Origin: CAIQQQ01 sp037445025 | Lineage (GTDB): Bacteria; Pseudomonadota; Alphaproteobacteria; Acetobacterales; Acetobacteraceae | DNA length: 64,000 bases | NCBI GenBank assembly: GCA_037445025.1 | Contig: JBBILI010000015.1 | Location: 1-64,000, forward strand | Direction of reading: 5' to 3' | Shown here: positions 41,708 through 51,684 of the stretch, one piece after another | Layout: each line of letters begins with the position of its first letter | Position numbering within the stretch: the first letter of the stretch is position 1 | Made by a program: the position numbers and the translations under genes | The notes under the pieces: generated by a model | Told to the model about the DNA's origin: nothing | The model's database searches: none | Seen by the model: only the letters and a program-made list of their open reading frames with translations

Positions 41708-42266
41708 CTACGGCTTACTGGCTTCTCGCAACGCGCCCAGCAGATCGTCGGAACTGACATGCTCGGTCATGGCGATCGCCGCAGGGTCCACGCGATCGCG
41801 GATCTGGGGGCTGTCCGCGCGCAGCTCCTCCAGCAGGGCGATGATCTTCGCCGCCTTCTGCTCGCTGAGCAACGTGAGCTGCAGGATCAGCTTGGCCTGA
41901 TGCTGTGACAGAGCCTCCTCGCGGCGTTGCGTGATCAGGATGAGGACAACGACGTAGAATTCGGCCAGTCCCACGATCGCCAGAAGCCATTCGAACGGCG
42001 GCCGGTCGATCGGCGCCACGCCGAATGAGGGCAACAGCAGGTTGAGGCTGATCCAGGCCAGGATCGCCATGCTGACGCCGCCGAGGAAGCGCGGCTGGCC
42101 GACCCAGCGGGTGACCGCGTCGAGCCGGCGCTCGGCCTCGGTTGGCGTTCTCGTGGTGCTCCGCGTCCATCCTGGTGACGGACTGGACGGTGGCTTCGAC
42201 ATGCGATGCCAGGGGGGAAGCGGGTCCGTCACGGTCTGGCACCGGCTGCGTGCGACTGCGCGTCAC
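41708..42266 (-). pseudogene. DUF1003 membrane protein gene with an apparent frameshift
   Basis: Two overlapping minus-strand frames together make one DUF1003 protein. The upstream frame (GTG at 42266) encodes the family N-terminus, SPLASHVEATVQSVTRMDAE then HHENA. The downstream frame encodes the rest, TEAERRLDAVTRWVGQPRFL, two helices (MAILAWISLNLLLPSF; LLAIVGLAEFYVVVLILITQ) and the tail QRREEALSQHQAKLILQLTL. They meet near 42141-42144, in the CCAAC after GAGAACG; removing one A there restores ENATEAERRL. It may be a real mutation, a sequencing error or, less likely, programmed. An alternative ATG at 42232 in the second frame gives 174 aa but lacks the conserved start. Confidence 0.7.
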
Positions 42267-42620
42267 TCAGCCCCCGCCCCGTGCAGCACGGCGTTGTCAC
42301 CGGGCCGGTTGGGGGCATCCTGGTTTGGCGCGGCGGCGTCGCGGGGGGCGGGGGTTGGAACATGCCGACGACCTCGCGCAGGATGGTCGAAGCCGGGGCC
42401 GCTTCGGCGGTCATGTCGCGTGCGCTCGCATCATCCATGTCGGCACTCCTCATGATGCGTCAGCCAGCAACGGCTCGCGCAAACTCCCTCAGCGATGCCG
42501 CATGCGGGCGGGTGTCGTTGCCGCTGGCCTGTGGATGGAAGTTATCGCCCAGCGCGTGCTAATGGCACCCCCGGGAACCACTCATGCCCAGCAACGACCC
42601 TGAAAGGGCCGCTCTCCCCA
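42267..42620. other. 354-bp spacer with no supported gene
   Basis: Holds a minus-strand frame of 74 codons (42453-42229; MRSADMDDASARDMTAEAAP) that ends in a Pro/Arg/Thr-rich stretch. It has no known relatives I can name and overlaps the DUF1003 start in another frame, so I do not call it. 42611-42619 (GCTCTCCCC) looks like a remnant of the repeat centre next to copy 6. Confidence 0.35.
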
Positions 42621-42660
42621 AAGAATAAAAGTTTTTTGGTTCTTTTTTTCAAAAAAGAAC
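42621..42660. repeat. Dispersed palindromic repeat, copy 6 (single arm)
   Basis: Only the right half: AAGAATAAAAGTTTTTTG then GTTCTTTT...AAAAGAAC. It lies 8 bp beyond the stop codon of the minus-strand Pht5-like gene; the other arm is missing and the centre survives only as a fragment. Confidence 0.85.
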
Positions 42661-42668
42661 CGCTTGTC

Positions 42669-43646
42669 TTACGCCTTCAAATACTCCGCAAAGTAATCCT
42701 CAACCATCACGCGGCGTTCGGTGAGTGCCGATTCGAACGCCTGATCGGCAAACATCTGGATTTGCGCGGCATTGGCCTGATAGCCGTACGGGTGAAAATC
42801 ATCACCCATGAGGGCTGTTGTTTCCTCCAGCTCGGCTTCCAGCCAGGGCGAGACGTAGGGGAAGTTGCGTTGGGCGGCGGTGAACATATCGTTGCAGGCG
42901 ATGAAGGCTTCGGTGAGGCTGTGGGCGATCCAGGGGTTTGCCTCCCACACCACGCGGCGCAGCAGCATCAGGTGCTGTGGCGGGAAGGCTTTGGTGGCGC
43001 GGTAATAGTCCTGCTCGATGCTGCGGAAATGTGGGAACAGGCGGACGATGGGGCCGTTCTCGGCGTGGTATTTCAGCGGGCGGTTGGGGCTGTAGATTGC
43101 GTCGAGCTCGCCTGCTTCGAGCATCTGGGCGATGGAGACGCCTGGTTCCGGCTCCTTCACATGGGGCGGCAGCACGAAGGTGCTGGTGGTGGGGCGTGGG
43201 GCGTCGATCGGGCCGATCCACCAGTGCAGGGTGTTCAGGTCCACGCCGATGTGTTTGAGGAAATGGCGGTACCAGACGGCGCCGCTGTTGGCCCAGCCGT
43301 ACATGCCGATGCGGCAGCCGTTGAGATCGGCGGGGGATTGGATGGGGCCGTCCTTGCGGATGTAGAGGTCGCGGGCGGTGAAGTTGCGCAAGGGAAAGAT
43401 GGGCAGGCCGACATGGGAGCGGTCGCCCTTGTTCATGCGCAGCAGGTGCACGCAGACCGAGCCTTCGCCGCCTTGCACGTTGGGGTCGTGGATGGCGCGG
43501 CGCAGCATTTCGGCGCGCATCGGCCAGGAGCCGCCGCTTCCCACCTCCAAAGTGAGGTCGATGCCCTGGGGTTTCACGGCGCCGGTCACCAGCGGCATGA
43601 CGCGGGCGTAGTCGGCACAGGTCAGCGTCAGCTTGAGGTCGGCCAT
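42669..43646 (-). CDS. 4,5-dihydroxyphthalate decarboxylase-like protein
   Basis: A 325-aa protein of the Pht5-like group, which has the periplasmic-binding-protein type 2 fold (related to NMT1/PhnD receptors). It has no signal peptide, so it is either a cytoplasmic enzyme or an unusual receptor. Visible blocks are LTLTCADYARVMPLVTGAVK at the start, SVCVHLLRMNKGDRSHVGLP near residue 63, IRKDGPIQSPADLNGCRIGM, and LDAIYSPNRP. It follows the hydroxyacid dehydrogenase by 11 bp with AGGAA before the ATG. It is the last gene of the Dpp operon; the reaction is not proven from sequence. Confidence 0.78.
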   Translation of the reverse strand: MADLKLTLTCADYARVMPLVTGAVKPQGIDLTLEVGSGGSWPMRAEMLRRAIHDPNVQGGEGSVCVHLLRMNKGDRSHVGLPIFPLRNFTARDLYIRKDGPIQSPADLNGCRIGMYGWANSGAVWYRHFLKHIGVDLNTLHWWIGPIDAPRPTTSTFVLPPHVKEPEPGVSIAQMLEAGELDAIYSPNRPLKYHAENGPIVRLFPHFRSIEQDYYRATKAFPPQHLMLLRRVVWEANPWIAHSLTEAFIACNDMFTAAQRNFPYVSPWLEAELEETTALMGDDFHPYGYQANAAQIQMFADQAFESALTERRVMVEDYFAEYLKA

Positions 43647-43657
43647 GGCACGGGTTC

Positions 43658-44679
43658 CTAGTAGAGGAGCTGCTTGTCGAGGATGTTGCGCATCTCACCG
43701 GTGCGGCCTTGGAGGAAGAGGCGCAGATTGTCGGCGAAGATCGCGGTGATCTTGGCGTTTTCGCGCGCGACGGTGCTGGCGGAATGCGGGCTGATCAGCA
43801 CGTTCGGCATGTCCCACAACGGGCTGTCCGGTGGCAGCGGCTCGACAGCGGTGACATCGAGCGCCGCGAAGCCGAGATGGCCGGTGCGCAGCGCCCAGGT
43901 CATCGCGGCCTCGTCGATCACGGTGCCGCGGCCAATGTTGACCAGGGCGCAGCCGGCGGGCATGGCGGCGATGGCGGCTTCGTCGATCATGTTGGTGGTG
44001 CTGGGCAGGCCGGGGACGGTGACCACCACGGCGTCGGCCCGCGCGAGGGCGGCGTGGAGCTGCGTGTTCGGGACGACTTCGTCGAACAGTCCGTCCGGCC
44101 GGGTTTTTGTGGTGTCGCGGGCGACAGCGATGATGTGCATGCCGAGCGCCTGGCCGATGCGGGCGACGCCGCGGGCGAGGTCGCCGGCGCCGATGGTCAC
44201 CAGGGTGCGGCCGGCGACCTCCTCGCCGCAGTAGCGGATCCAGCGATGGGCGCGCTGTTCGGCCTGGAGATGGGCGAGGCCGCGGAGATGCGCGAGCAGC
44301 GCCATGAACACGAATTCGGCGAGCGGCCCGGCATGCACGCCGCGGGCGGTGGTGATCAGCACGTCGGTGCGGTCCAGCCCCAGGGCGGCCACGGCGGGGC
44401 CCACGCCGGTGCTGGTGGTCTGCACCCAGCGCAGATTCTGGCAGAACGGCAGGTCTTCGGCGGAGGGCAGGTCGAACAGGATGTCGGCTTCGGCCAGATG
44501 GGCGCGAAATCTCGCCGTCTGCTCGAGCGTGCGGGTGAACGCGACGCCCTTGTGGTCGGCGATGTAGCGAAGTGCCGGCATCATGTCGGGGTCGTAGAGC
44601 ACCCGGATATCGGGCGAGACCGCGCGCAGGGTTTCAACGTGCTCGGGCTCAAGCGGCGAGGTGATGAAGATGGTATGGG

Positions 44680-44683
<4 letters not shown>
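43658..44683 (-). CDS. D-2-hydroxyacid dehydrogenase
   Basis: NAD(P)-dependent reductase/oxidase of 341 aa. The nucleotide-binding loop is VTIGAGDLARGVARIGQAL near residue 163; the usual GxGxxG reads GAGDLA, an unusual variant. The catalytic Arg is in LVNIGRGTVIDEAA near 245, the Glu in VTAVEPLPPDSPLW near 276, and the His in ISPHSAST near 297. The substrate (glyoxylate, hydroxypyruvate or aryl-pyruvate type) is unknown. The ATG overlaps the DppF-like stop (ATGA), placing it firmly in the importer operon. Confidence 0.9.
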
Positions 44684-45671
<988 letters not shown>

Positions 45672-45675
<4 letters not shown>

Positions 45676-46634
45676 GCCGGGGCCAACGTGTCGGCGTGGA
45701 GGCAGGCGGTCAGGTGGTCGGCGCCGAACGGGCGCAGGGTGGGCGCCTGCTCGCCGCACGCGGCGGTGGCGTGGCCGCAGCGTGGGGCGAACCGGCACCC
45801 CGGCGGCATGGCGCCGGGATCGGGCGGAGATCCCGGAATGAACGACAGCGCCTGGCGGGCGTGTTTTCCGTCGGGCACCGATCGCATCAGGCCCAGCGTG
45901 TAGGCGTGGGCGGGACTGCGGAACACGGTGGTGACCGGCCCGGATTCCTGAATGCGCCCGGCATACATCACCGCCACCCGGTCACACGTGCCGGCGACGA
46001 TGCCGAGGTCGTGGGTGACCAGGATGACGCTCATGTGCAGCTCATCTTTCAGCTGCTGCAGTAAGGCGAGAATCTGATCCTGGATGGTGACGTCCAGCGC
46101 GGTGGTCGGCTCGTCCGCCAGCAGCAGCTGCGGCTCGGCGGCCAGCGAGATCGCGATCATGGCGCGCTGGCGCATGCCGCCGGAGAATTCATGGGGGTAG
46201 TTGTCCAGCCGGCGTTTGGCCGACGGGATGCCGACGCGGTCGAGCAGATCCACCGCGCGGGCGCGCGCGGCCGCACCGCGCAGGCCGAGATGCACCTTGA
46301 GGCTCTCGGTGATCTGCAGGCCGATCGGCAGCACCGGGTCCAGCGCCGTCATCGGCTCCTGGTAGATCATGGCGATCTGCCGGCCGCGGATTTTCCGAAT
46401 TTCGGCTTCGGGCAGGCTGACCAGGTCCTGGCCCTGCCACAGTGCGGTGCCGCGCACCTGCGCCTGCGCCGGGAGCAGCTTCAGCAAGGCACGCAAGGTG
46501 AGGCTTTTGCCGGAGCCGGATTCACCGACGATGCCCAGCATCTCGGCCGGGCTCACGTCGAACGACACATTGTCCACCGGCTCGGCGGCGCCGATGCGGA
46601 TGGCGAGGTCGCGCACCTGCAGCAACGGCATCAT
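45672..46634 (-). CDS. Oligopeptide-type ABC transporter ATPase (DppD/OppD-like)
   Basis: Cytoplasmic ATPase of 320 aa. Walker A is IVGESGSGKSLTLRAL near residue 37, the Q-loop is AMIYQEPMTALDPV, the signature is FSGGMRQRAMIAISLA, and Walker B is LLLADEPTTALDVTIQDQ. The oligo_HPY tail has CRFAPRCGHATAACGEQAP. The start is ATGATG: the first ATG overlaps the permease stop (ATGA), and the second is equally possible. It pairs with the next ATPase as a heterodimer. Confidence 0.93.
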
Positions 46635-47488
46635 CGGCGGCGGACCAGCTTGGCCAGACCATCGCCCACCAGCGAGAACCCGGTGCCGGCCAGGACGATG
46701 GCGATGCCCGGAAAGATCGACATCCACCAGGCCGTGGTCATGAAGTTCCTGGCGTCGCCGATCAGCACGCCCCATTCCGAGGTCGGCGGCTGGGCGCCGA
46801 GGCCGAGATAGCCCAGGCTCGATCCCAGCAGGATGGCCAGTGCCATGTCGGTCATCCAGTACACCACGATCGGGCTGATGGCGTTGGGCAGCAGATGGCG
46901 GAACAGGATGCGGGCGGGGCCATAGCCCATCACCTTGCCCGCTGCCGCATAGTCCCGCCGCTTCTGGCTGATGATCTCGCCGCGGATGAGGCGGGCGTAG
47001 ATGATCCAGTTCACCGCGCTGACCGCGATATACATGTTGATCAGCCCCGGCCCCAGCACCGCCACGATGGCGATGACCAGCACCAGGAACGGAATGGTGA
47101 TGGCGACATCGACAATGCGGCGGAACACCCCGTCCACCAGCCCACCGACATAGCCCACGATGCAGCCGGCGAAGGTGCCGAAGATCGCCGGGAACAGGGT
47201 GCAGAACACCGCGATCTGCAGGTCGATCCGCGCCGCCCAGATCGTGCGGCTCAGCATGTCCCGTCCGAAATTGTCGGTGCCGAACCAATGGGCGGCGCTG
47301 GGGGGCTTTAGCAGCGCGCGGTAGTCGAACTTGTTGGGGGCGTAAGGGGCGATCTGATCGGGAAAGGCGGCGCAGGCGAAGAACAGCAGCAGGATGGCGG
47401 CACCCAGCAGGGTGGTCTTTGGCACCTTGAACGTCCGCCGCGCCGGTGCGGCCAGAACCGGCACCGCCTCCTGCGCAGCGCTGCTCAT
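46631..47488 (-). CDS. Oligopeptide-type ABC permease (DppC/OppC-like)
   Basis: Inner-membrane subunit of 285 aa. The N-terminal OppC helix (TTLLGAAILLLFFACAAFP) leads to AAHWFGTDNFGRDMLSRTIW near residue 66, the hallmark of DppC-type permeases, then five further helices. The EAA loop lies around DYAAAGKVMGYGPARILFRH near 177. The ATG overlaps the DppB stop (ATGA). It forms the channel with the upstream permease. Confidence 0.93.
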   Translation of the reverse strand: MSSAAQEAVPVLAAPARRTFKVPKTTLLGAAILLLFFACAAFPDQIAPYAPNKFDYRALLKPPSAAHWFGTDNFGRDMLSRTIWAARIDLQIAVFCTLFPAIFGTFAGCIVGYVGGLVDGVFRRIVDVAITIPFLVLVIAIVAVLGPGLINMYIAVSAVNWIIYARLIRGEIISQKRRDYAAAGKVMGYGPARILFRHLLPNAISPIVVYWMTDMALAILLGSSLGYLGLGAQPPTSEWGVLIGDARNFMTTAWWMSIFPGIAIVLAGTGFSLVGDGLAKLVRRR

Positions 47489-48423
47489 GCGGTGACGCGA
47501 GGGTCCAGCACCGCCTGCAAGGCATCGACGGCGAGGAACACCACCGAGACCATGACGGCCAGCACCATCGTCAGCCCCTGCACCACCGCGTAGTCGCGCG
47601 AGAAGATGCTGTCGATCATCAGCCGCCCCACGCCCGGCACGGCGAACACCGTCTCGGTGATCACAGCACCGCCGACCAGCGAGCCCGCGTGCAGGCCGAG
47701 CAGGGTGATGGTGGAAATCCAGGCGTTGCGCAGCACGTGGCGGCCCAGCACCGTGGAGCGCAGCAGGCCCTTGGCGGTGGCGAAGCTGACGAAATCGGCG
47801 TTCAGCACCTCGATCAACGCCTCGCGCAGGTTGCGCAGCAAAATGGCCGACAGGCTGAGGGCAAGTGTCAACGCCGGCAGGAACAGATAATACAGATCCT
47901 GCACGAAGCCGGTGCCGATGCCGCCCACCGGAAACCAGCGCAGCCCGGCCGCCAGGGTGATCAGCAGGATGAGGCCGATATAGAACACCGGCATCGACAG
48001 GCTGACCTGCGACACCACGCGGATCATGGTGTCCACCACGCCGCCCTGGCGCAGCGCCGCCACGAAGGCCAGCGGCACGGCGATGAGCAGCGCCAGCACC
48101 ACAGCCATGCCGGTCAGCATCAGCGTGATCGGCAGCCGGTCGCGGATCAGCGAGGCGACCGGCACGCGCATGGTGATGGAATCGCCGAACCGGAACGTCG
48201 CCATCTGGCCGAGGAACACCCAGAACTGTTCGAACAGCGAGCGGTCGAAGCCCAGCTGGTGGCGCATCTGGGCGATGCCGGCATCGGACGCCTTCTCGCC
48301 CAGCAGCATCAGCACCGGGTCGCCGGGCAGGAGATGCATCAGGGCGAAAATCAGCAAGGTGACCAGCACGACGGTGGCTGCGATGTGCAGCAGCCGTCGG
48401 GCCAGCACGGATAAGATAGTCAA
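47485..48423 (-). CDS. Oligopeptide-type ABC permease (DppB/OppB-like)
   Basis: Inner-membrane subunit of 312 aa with six helices. It opens LARRLLHIAATVVLVTLLIF and continues FALMHLLPGDPVLMLLGEKA, the DppB signature; the EAA loop is in DFVSFATAKGLLRSTVLGRH near residue 210. The start is unclear: the best codon is TTG at 48423 with AAGAAG 8 nt upstream, and those bases belong to repeat copy 7. An ATG at 48456 lies within the repeat arm and would add MLLFFRKEVLT, which looks non-native. Thus the repeat shapes the translation start. Confidence 0.88.
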   Translation of the reverse strand: MTILSVLARRLLHIAATVVLVTLLIFALMHLLPGDPVLMLLGEKASDAGIAQMRHQLGFDRSLFEQFWVFLGQMATFRFGDSITMRVPVASLIRDRLPITLMLTGMAVVLALLIAVPLAFVAALRQGGVVDTMIRVVSQVSLSMPVFYIGLILLITLAAGLRWFPVGGIGTGFVQDLYYLFLPALTLALSLSAILLRNLREALIEVLNADFVSFATAKGLLRSTVLGRHVLRNAWISTITLLGLHAGSLVGGAVITETVFAVPGVGRLMIDSIFSRDYAVVQGLTMVLAVMVSVVFLAVDALQAVLDPRVTA

Positions 48424-48431
48424 AGTAAGGA

Positions 48432-48543
48432 CTTCTTTTCTGAAAAAAAGAAGCAAAAGACTTTCATCCGTTGAGCGGACAACTCTCCGGAGGAGAGCGC
48501 CAGCCGATAAAAAGTTTTTTGGTTCTTTTTTTCAAAAAAGAAC
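48432..48543. repeat. Dispersed palindromic repeat, copy 7 (long form, inside operon)
   Basis: Left arm CTTCTTTT...AAAAGAAG then CAAAAGACTTTCATCCG; centre CTCTCCGGAGGAGAG; right arm CGATAAAAAGTTTTTTG then GTTCTTTT...AAAAGAAC. It sits between the binding-protein gene (stop 4 bp away) and the permease gene of one operon. Confidence 0.92.
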
Positions 48544-48547
48544 ATTC

Positions 48548-50131
48548 TTACTTATCCAACCAGGTATCGATAAAAATATTGTTTCCCAACGGAATCTGCA
48601 CGAAGTCATGCACCTTCTTCAGCATGGCCACGGGATACGGCACCTCCATGCTGAAGATGATCGGAGCCCCTTCGGCGTAGATCTGCTGGATCTCCTTGTA
48701 TTCCGCGGCACGTTTGGCGGGGTCCAGCTCTTCCTGGCTCTGATCGAACAGTTCGGTGATGCGCTTGCTCTCCCAGCCGGTGCGGGCGGCCTGGCGGGTG
48801 GGGTAGTAGGCCAGGATCGAGGTGATCTCGTTGGGGTCGTTGATGTCGTTGGTCCAGAGCGAGGTGCGCATCTGGAAGTCGTTCTTGTTGTAACGCGCCA
48901 GCCTGGTGGCGGCCTCGAGCTGTTCGATCTTCAGCGTCACCCCCACATCCGCCCACATCTGCTGCAGTGCTGCGAGCTTGGCGGCGTCGTCGGCCGAACC
49001 CGCCAGCGCCATGCAGGTGACGGTGAAGCCCTTGGCATAGCCGGCCTCGGCCAGCAGCTTCTTGGCCTTGGCCACGTCATACGGATACAGCGGGCCGGTG
49101 CCATAGGAGAGCGGCGTGGACATCGGCATGAAGCTCTGCTGCGGCGTGCCGGCGCCGTAGGACACGACCTGGATCATCGCATCCTTGTCGGTGGCGTAAT
49201 TCAGCGCCTGGCGCACCCGCACATCGTTCAGCGGGTTCTTGGTGCCGTCGTTCAGCGTGGGGCGGGTGTTGAGGGTGAAGTAGTTCACCTGGGCGGCGGG
49301 AAACAGCACCATGTTGAGCTTCGGATCGGCCTTCAGCTCCTGCACCCGCGAATAGGGGATGAACTCGGCGGCATCGATCTCGCCGGCCTTGAGCTTGAGG
49401 ATGCGGGTGGCGTCGTCAGGGATGATGACGAACTTCACCGCGTCAAGATACGGCAGCGGCTTGCCGTCGGTGCCGGGCTTCCAGTAGTACGGGTTGCGTT
49501 CCAGCACCATTTCGGAATTGCGCGTCCAGCTTTTCAGCACGAACGGGCCGGAGCCGATCGGGTGGTCGGCGAAGGCCTTGGCCCTTTCCAGATTGTCCTT
49601 GCCGGGGGCCGCCATGAACAGCTTCTCCGACATGATGCCGGCGTTGAAGGTGGCCAGCGCCTGCAGGATCACCGGGTCGGGGTGCTTCATGTGCAGCAGC
49701 ACCTTGTCGGTGCCCGACAGCTCGATGCTGTCGATGGAGGCCAGCAGGAAGGCGAACTCGCCGCCGTCCTCCTTGCTGCGGGCGCGGTCGAGCGACCATT
49801 TCACATCGCTCGGCAGGATCGGCGAGCCATCGGCGAACTTGATGCCGGGGCGCATGGTGAAGTTCAGCGTTTTGCCGCCGTCGAGCACCTCATAGGCCGA
49901 GGCGAGGCCCGGCTCGGTGGACTTGCCGTCGGCGCTGGCGAGCAGCAGCGTGTCATAGAGGTTCAGCGAGATCCAGATATCGGCGTTCTGCGCGGTCTGG
50001 GTGGGGTCGAGGAACTGGCTGTCGATGGCGCGGGCGAACACGAAGGTGCCGCCGCGCACCGCGGCCTGCGCCTGGATCGTGAGGAAAAGCGACAGACACG
50101 CGGCAAGGATGCCGCCCCAAAACCGCGTCAT
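48548..50131 (-). CDS. Peptide/nickel-type ABC substrate-binding protein
   Basis: Periplasmic receptor of 527 aa (SBP family 5) for the importer encoded downstream. A signal peptide (residues 1-24, FLTIQAQA) is followed by GGTFVFARAIDSQFLDPTQT and LNFTMRPGIKFADGSPILPS near residue 90, the family fingerprint. The start MTRFWGG was chosen for AGGAG 8 nt upstream. Gene order is receptor, repeat copy 7, DppB, DppC, DppD, DppF, hydroxyacid dehydrogenase, Pht5-like. The latter two hint at an aromatic or hydroxy-acid ligand rather than a plain peptide. Confidence 0.92.
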   Translation of the reverse strand: MTRFWGGILAACLSLFLTIQAQAAVRGGTFVFARAIDSQFLDPTQTAQNADIWISLNLYDTLLLASADGKSTEPGLASAYEVLDGGKTLNFTMRPGIKFADGSPILPSDVKWSLDRARSKEDGGEFAFLLASIDSIELSGTDKVLLHMKHPDPVILQALATFNAGIMSEKLFMAAPGKDNLERAKAFADHPIGSGPFVLKSWTRNSEMVLERNPYYWKPGTDGKPLPYLDAVKFVIIPDDATRILKLKAGEIDAAEFIPYSRVQELKADPKLNMVLFPAAQVNYFTLNTRPTLNDGTKNPLNDVRVRQALNYATDKDAMIQVVSYGAGTPQQSFMPMSTPLSYGTGPLYPYDVAKAKKLLAEAGYAKGFTVTCMALAGSADDAAKLAALQQMWADVGVTLKIEQLEAATRLARYNKNDFQMRTSLWTNDINDPNEITSILAYYPTRQAARTGWESKRITELFDQSQEELDPAKRAAEYKEIQQIYAEGAPIIFSMEVPYPVAMLKKVHDFVQIPLGNNIFIDTWLDK

Positions 50132-50379
50132 ATGAACGCTCCTACTGACACCATCGACACTCGAGCCTAGGCGGTGGGCGCTGGGGCGCGTCAAGCCAAA
50201 TGGAAGCGATGGCGGAAGGAAAAGCAGTCATTCAGACCAGAATGGCGCGGTTCCGGGCAGCTGCTGCGCGTTTGCGCGGCATTCGCCCCGATCGCGCCCG
50301 ACAGCGTCGCCGCGCGCCGGCGCGCTGGCCTCGCGCACGGAATTTGCAGATCATTCCCCATCTGCCAGGAGACGGAACC

Positions 50380-51504
50380 ATGCCGAGAGACGCGTCCGAT
50401 CCGTTGCTGCTGACCCCGGGGCCGGTCAGCATCTCGATGTCGACCAAGATGGTGATGCTGAAGGACCGCGCGTCCGGCGGTGTCGCGTTCCAGGCGGATC
50501 TGAAGTTCGCGCGCGACTATATGGTGAGCCTGGTGCATGGGGAGGGCGCCTACACGGCCATTCCGCTGCCGGGCAGCGCCACCTATGCCAACGAGGCGGT
50601 GCTGTCCGCCCTGGTGCCGCTGGGCGGCCAGGTGCTGATCCATACCAACGGCGTGTATGGCGACCGGCTGATCGAGATCTGCCAGCATGTGGGCAAGCCT
50701 TGCGCCGTCATTCGCACCCAGCCGTTCGAGCCGGCGACGGTGGCCCAGTTCGAGGCGGCGGTGGTGGCGGACCCTGCGATCACGCATGTGATGGTGGTGC
50801 ATTGCGAGACCAGCACCGGGGTGCTGAACCCGCTGGAGGGCTTGGCGGAGCTGTGCAAGCGGCGCAATCTCGGCCTGTTCATCGATGCGGTCGCGAGCTT
50901 TGGCGCGATTACGCTGGATGCGAGGAAGCTTGGGTTCCAGGCGGTGACGGTGTCGTCGAACAAGTGCATGCAGGCCGCACCGGGGATCGGCTGGTCGGTG
51001 GTGCAGAAGACGGCGCTGGAGAATGCGCGCGGCACGGCGCCGTCGCTGGCGCTGGATCTGTGGGACCAGAACCAGCACATGGACCGCACCGGGGCGTTTC
51101 GGTTCACGCCGCCGACACAGGTGCTGGCGGCGTTTTCGCAGGCCTGCCGGGAGCATGCGGCGGAAGGCGGGTCGGAGGCCCGTCTGGCGCGGTATCAGCG
51201 CAACTGGCGCAGGCTGGTCGATGGCATGCGGCAGATGGGGTTTGCAACCGTGGTGCCGGATGCGCATGCCTCGCCGATCGTCGCCACGTTTCACAATCCG
51301 GATCACCCGGCGTTCAGCTTTCAGAAGCTGTTCGAGGGGATGCAGGCGCGCGGCTTCATCATCTTTCCCGGGCGGCTGGCGCTGGCCGACACGTTCCGCA
51401 TCGGCTGCATGGGGGATGTGACCGAGGAGGACATGGGCGAGGCGATGGCGGCGGTGGCGGACACCATGCGCGAGATGGGGATTGTCTCGCTCGGGCATAG
51501 TTAA
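50380..51504 (+). CDS. phnW: 2-aminoethylphosphonate--pyruvate transaminase-like
   Basis: Class V PLP aminotransferase of 374 aa. It opens DPLLLTPGPVSISMSTKM, and VVHCETSTGVLNPLEGLAEL near residue 140 and FIDAVASFGAITLDARKLGF near 168 follow PhnW closely. The PLP lysine is in SSNKCMQAAPGIGW near 195. PhnW converts 2-aminoethylphosphonate to phosphonoacetaldehyde. No phnX, phnA or phn transporter is adjacent, so an alanine--glyoxylate-type activity is also possible. GGAGA lies 9 nt before the ATG. It is divergent from the Dpp receptor and ends 4 bp before repeat copy 8. Confidence 0.78.
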   Translation: MPRDASDPLLLTPGPVSISMSTKMVMLKDRASGGVAFQADLKFARDYMVSLVHGEGAYTAIPLPGSATYANEAVLSALVPLGGQVLIHTNGVYGDRLIEICQHVGKPCAVIRTQPFEPATVAQFEAAVVADPAITHVMVVHCETSTGVLNPLEGLAELCKRRNLGLFIDAVASFGAITLDARKLGFQAVTVSSNKCMQAAPGIGWSVVQKTALENARGTAPSLALDLWDQNQHMDRTGAFRFTPPTQVLAAFSQACREHAAEGGSEARLARYQRNWRRLVDGMRQMGFATVVPDAHASPIVATFHNPDHPAFSFQKLFEGMQARGFIIFPGRLALADTFRIGCMGDVTEEDMGEAMAAVADTMREMGIVSLGHS

Positions 51505-51508
51505 GCAT

Positions 51509-51621
51509 CTCCTTTTCTGAAGAAAAGAAACAAAAGACTTTCATTCCTTTGAGCGGACCTCACTCCGGAGGGGAGCGCCAGCCGAATAAAAGTTTTTTGG
51601 TTCTTTTTTTCAAAAAAGAAC
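51509..51621. repeat. Dispersed palindromic repeat, copy 8 (long form)
   Basis: Degenerate left arm (CTCCTTTT...AAAAGAAA, CAAAAGACTTTCATTCC); centre CACTCCGGAGGGGAG; right arm CGAATAAAAGTTTTTTG then GTTCTTTT...AAAAGAAC. It begins 4 bp after the transaminase stop and lies 63 bp before the next gene on the same strand. Confidence 0.9.
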
Positions 51622-51684
51622 TTCTGTTCTGTCTTTACCTCCTCCCCCGAACCTGCCAATCCGACCAGGTCTGCTGGAGGATGG

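Noticed and set aside
42229..42453. 74-codon minus-strand frame upstream of DUF1003
   Set aside because: No family match, low-complexity C-terminus and overlap with the better-supported DUF1003 start.
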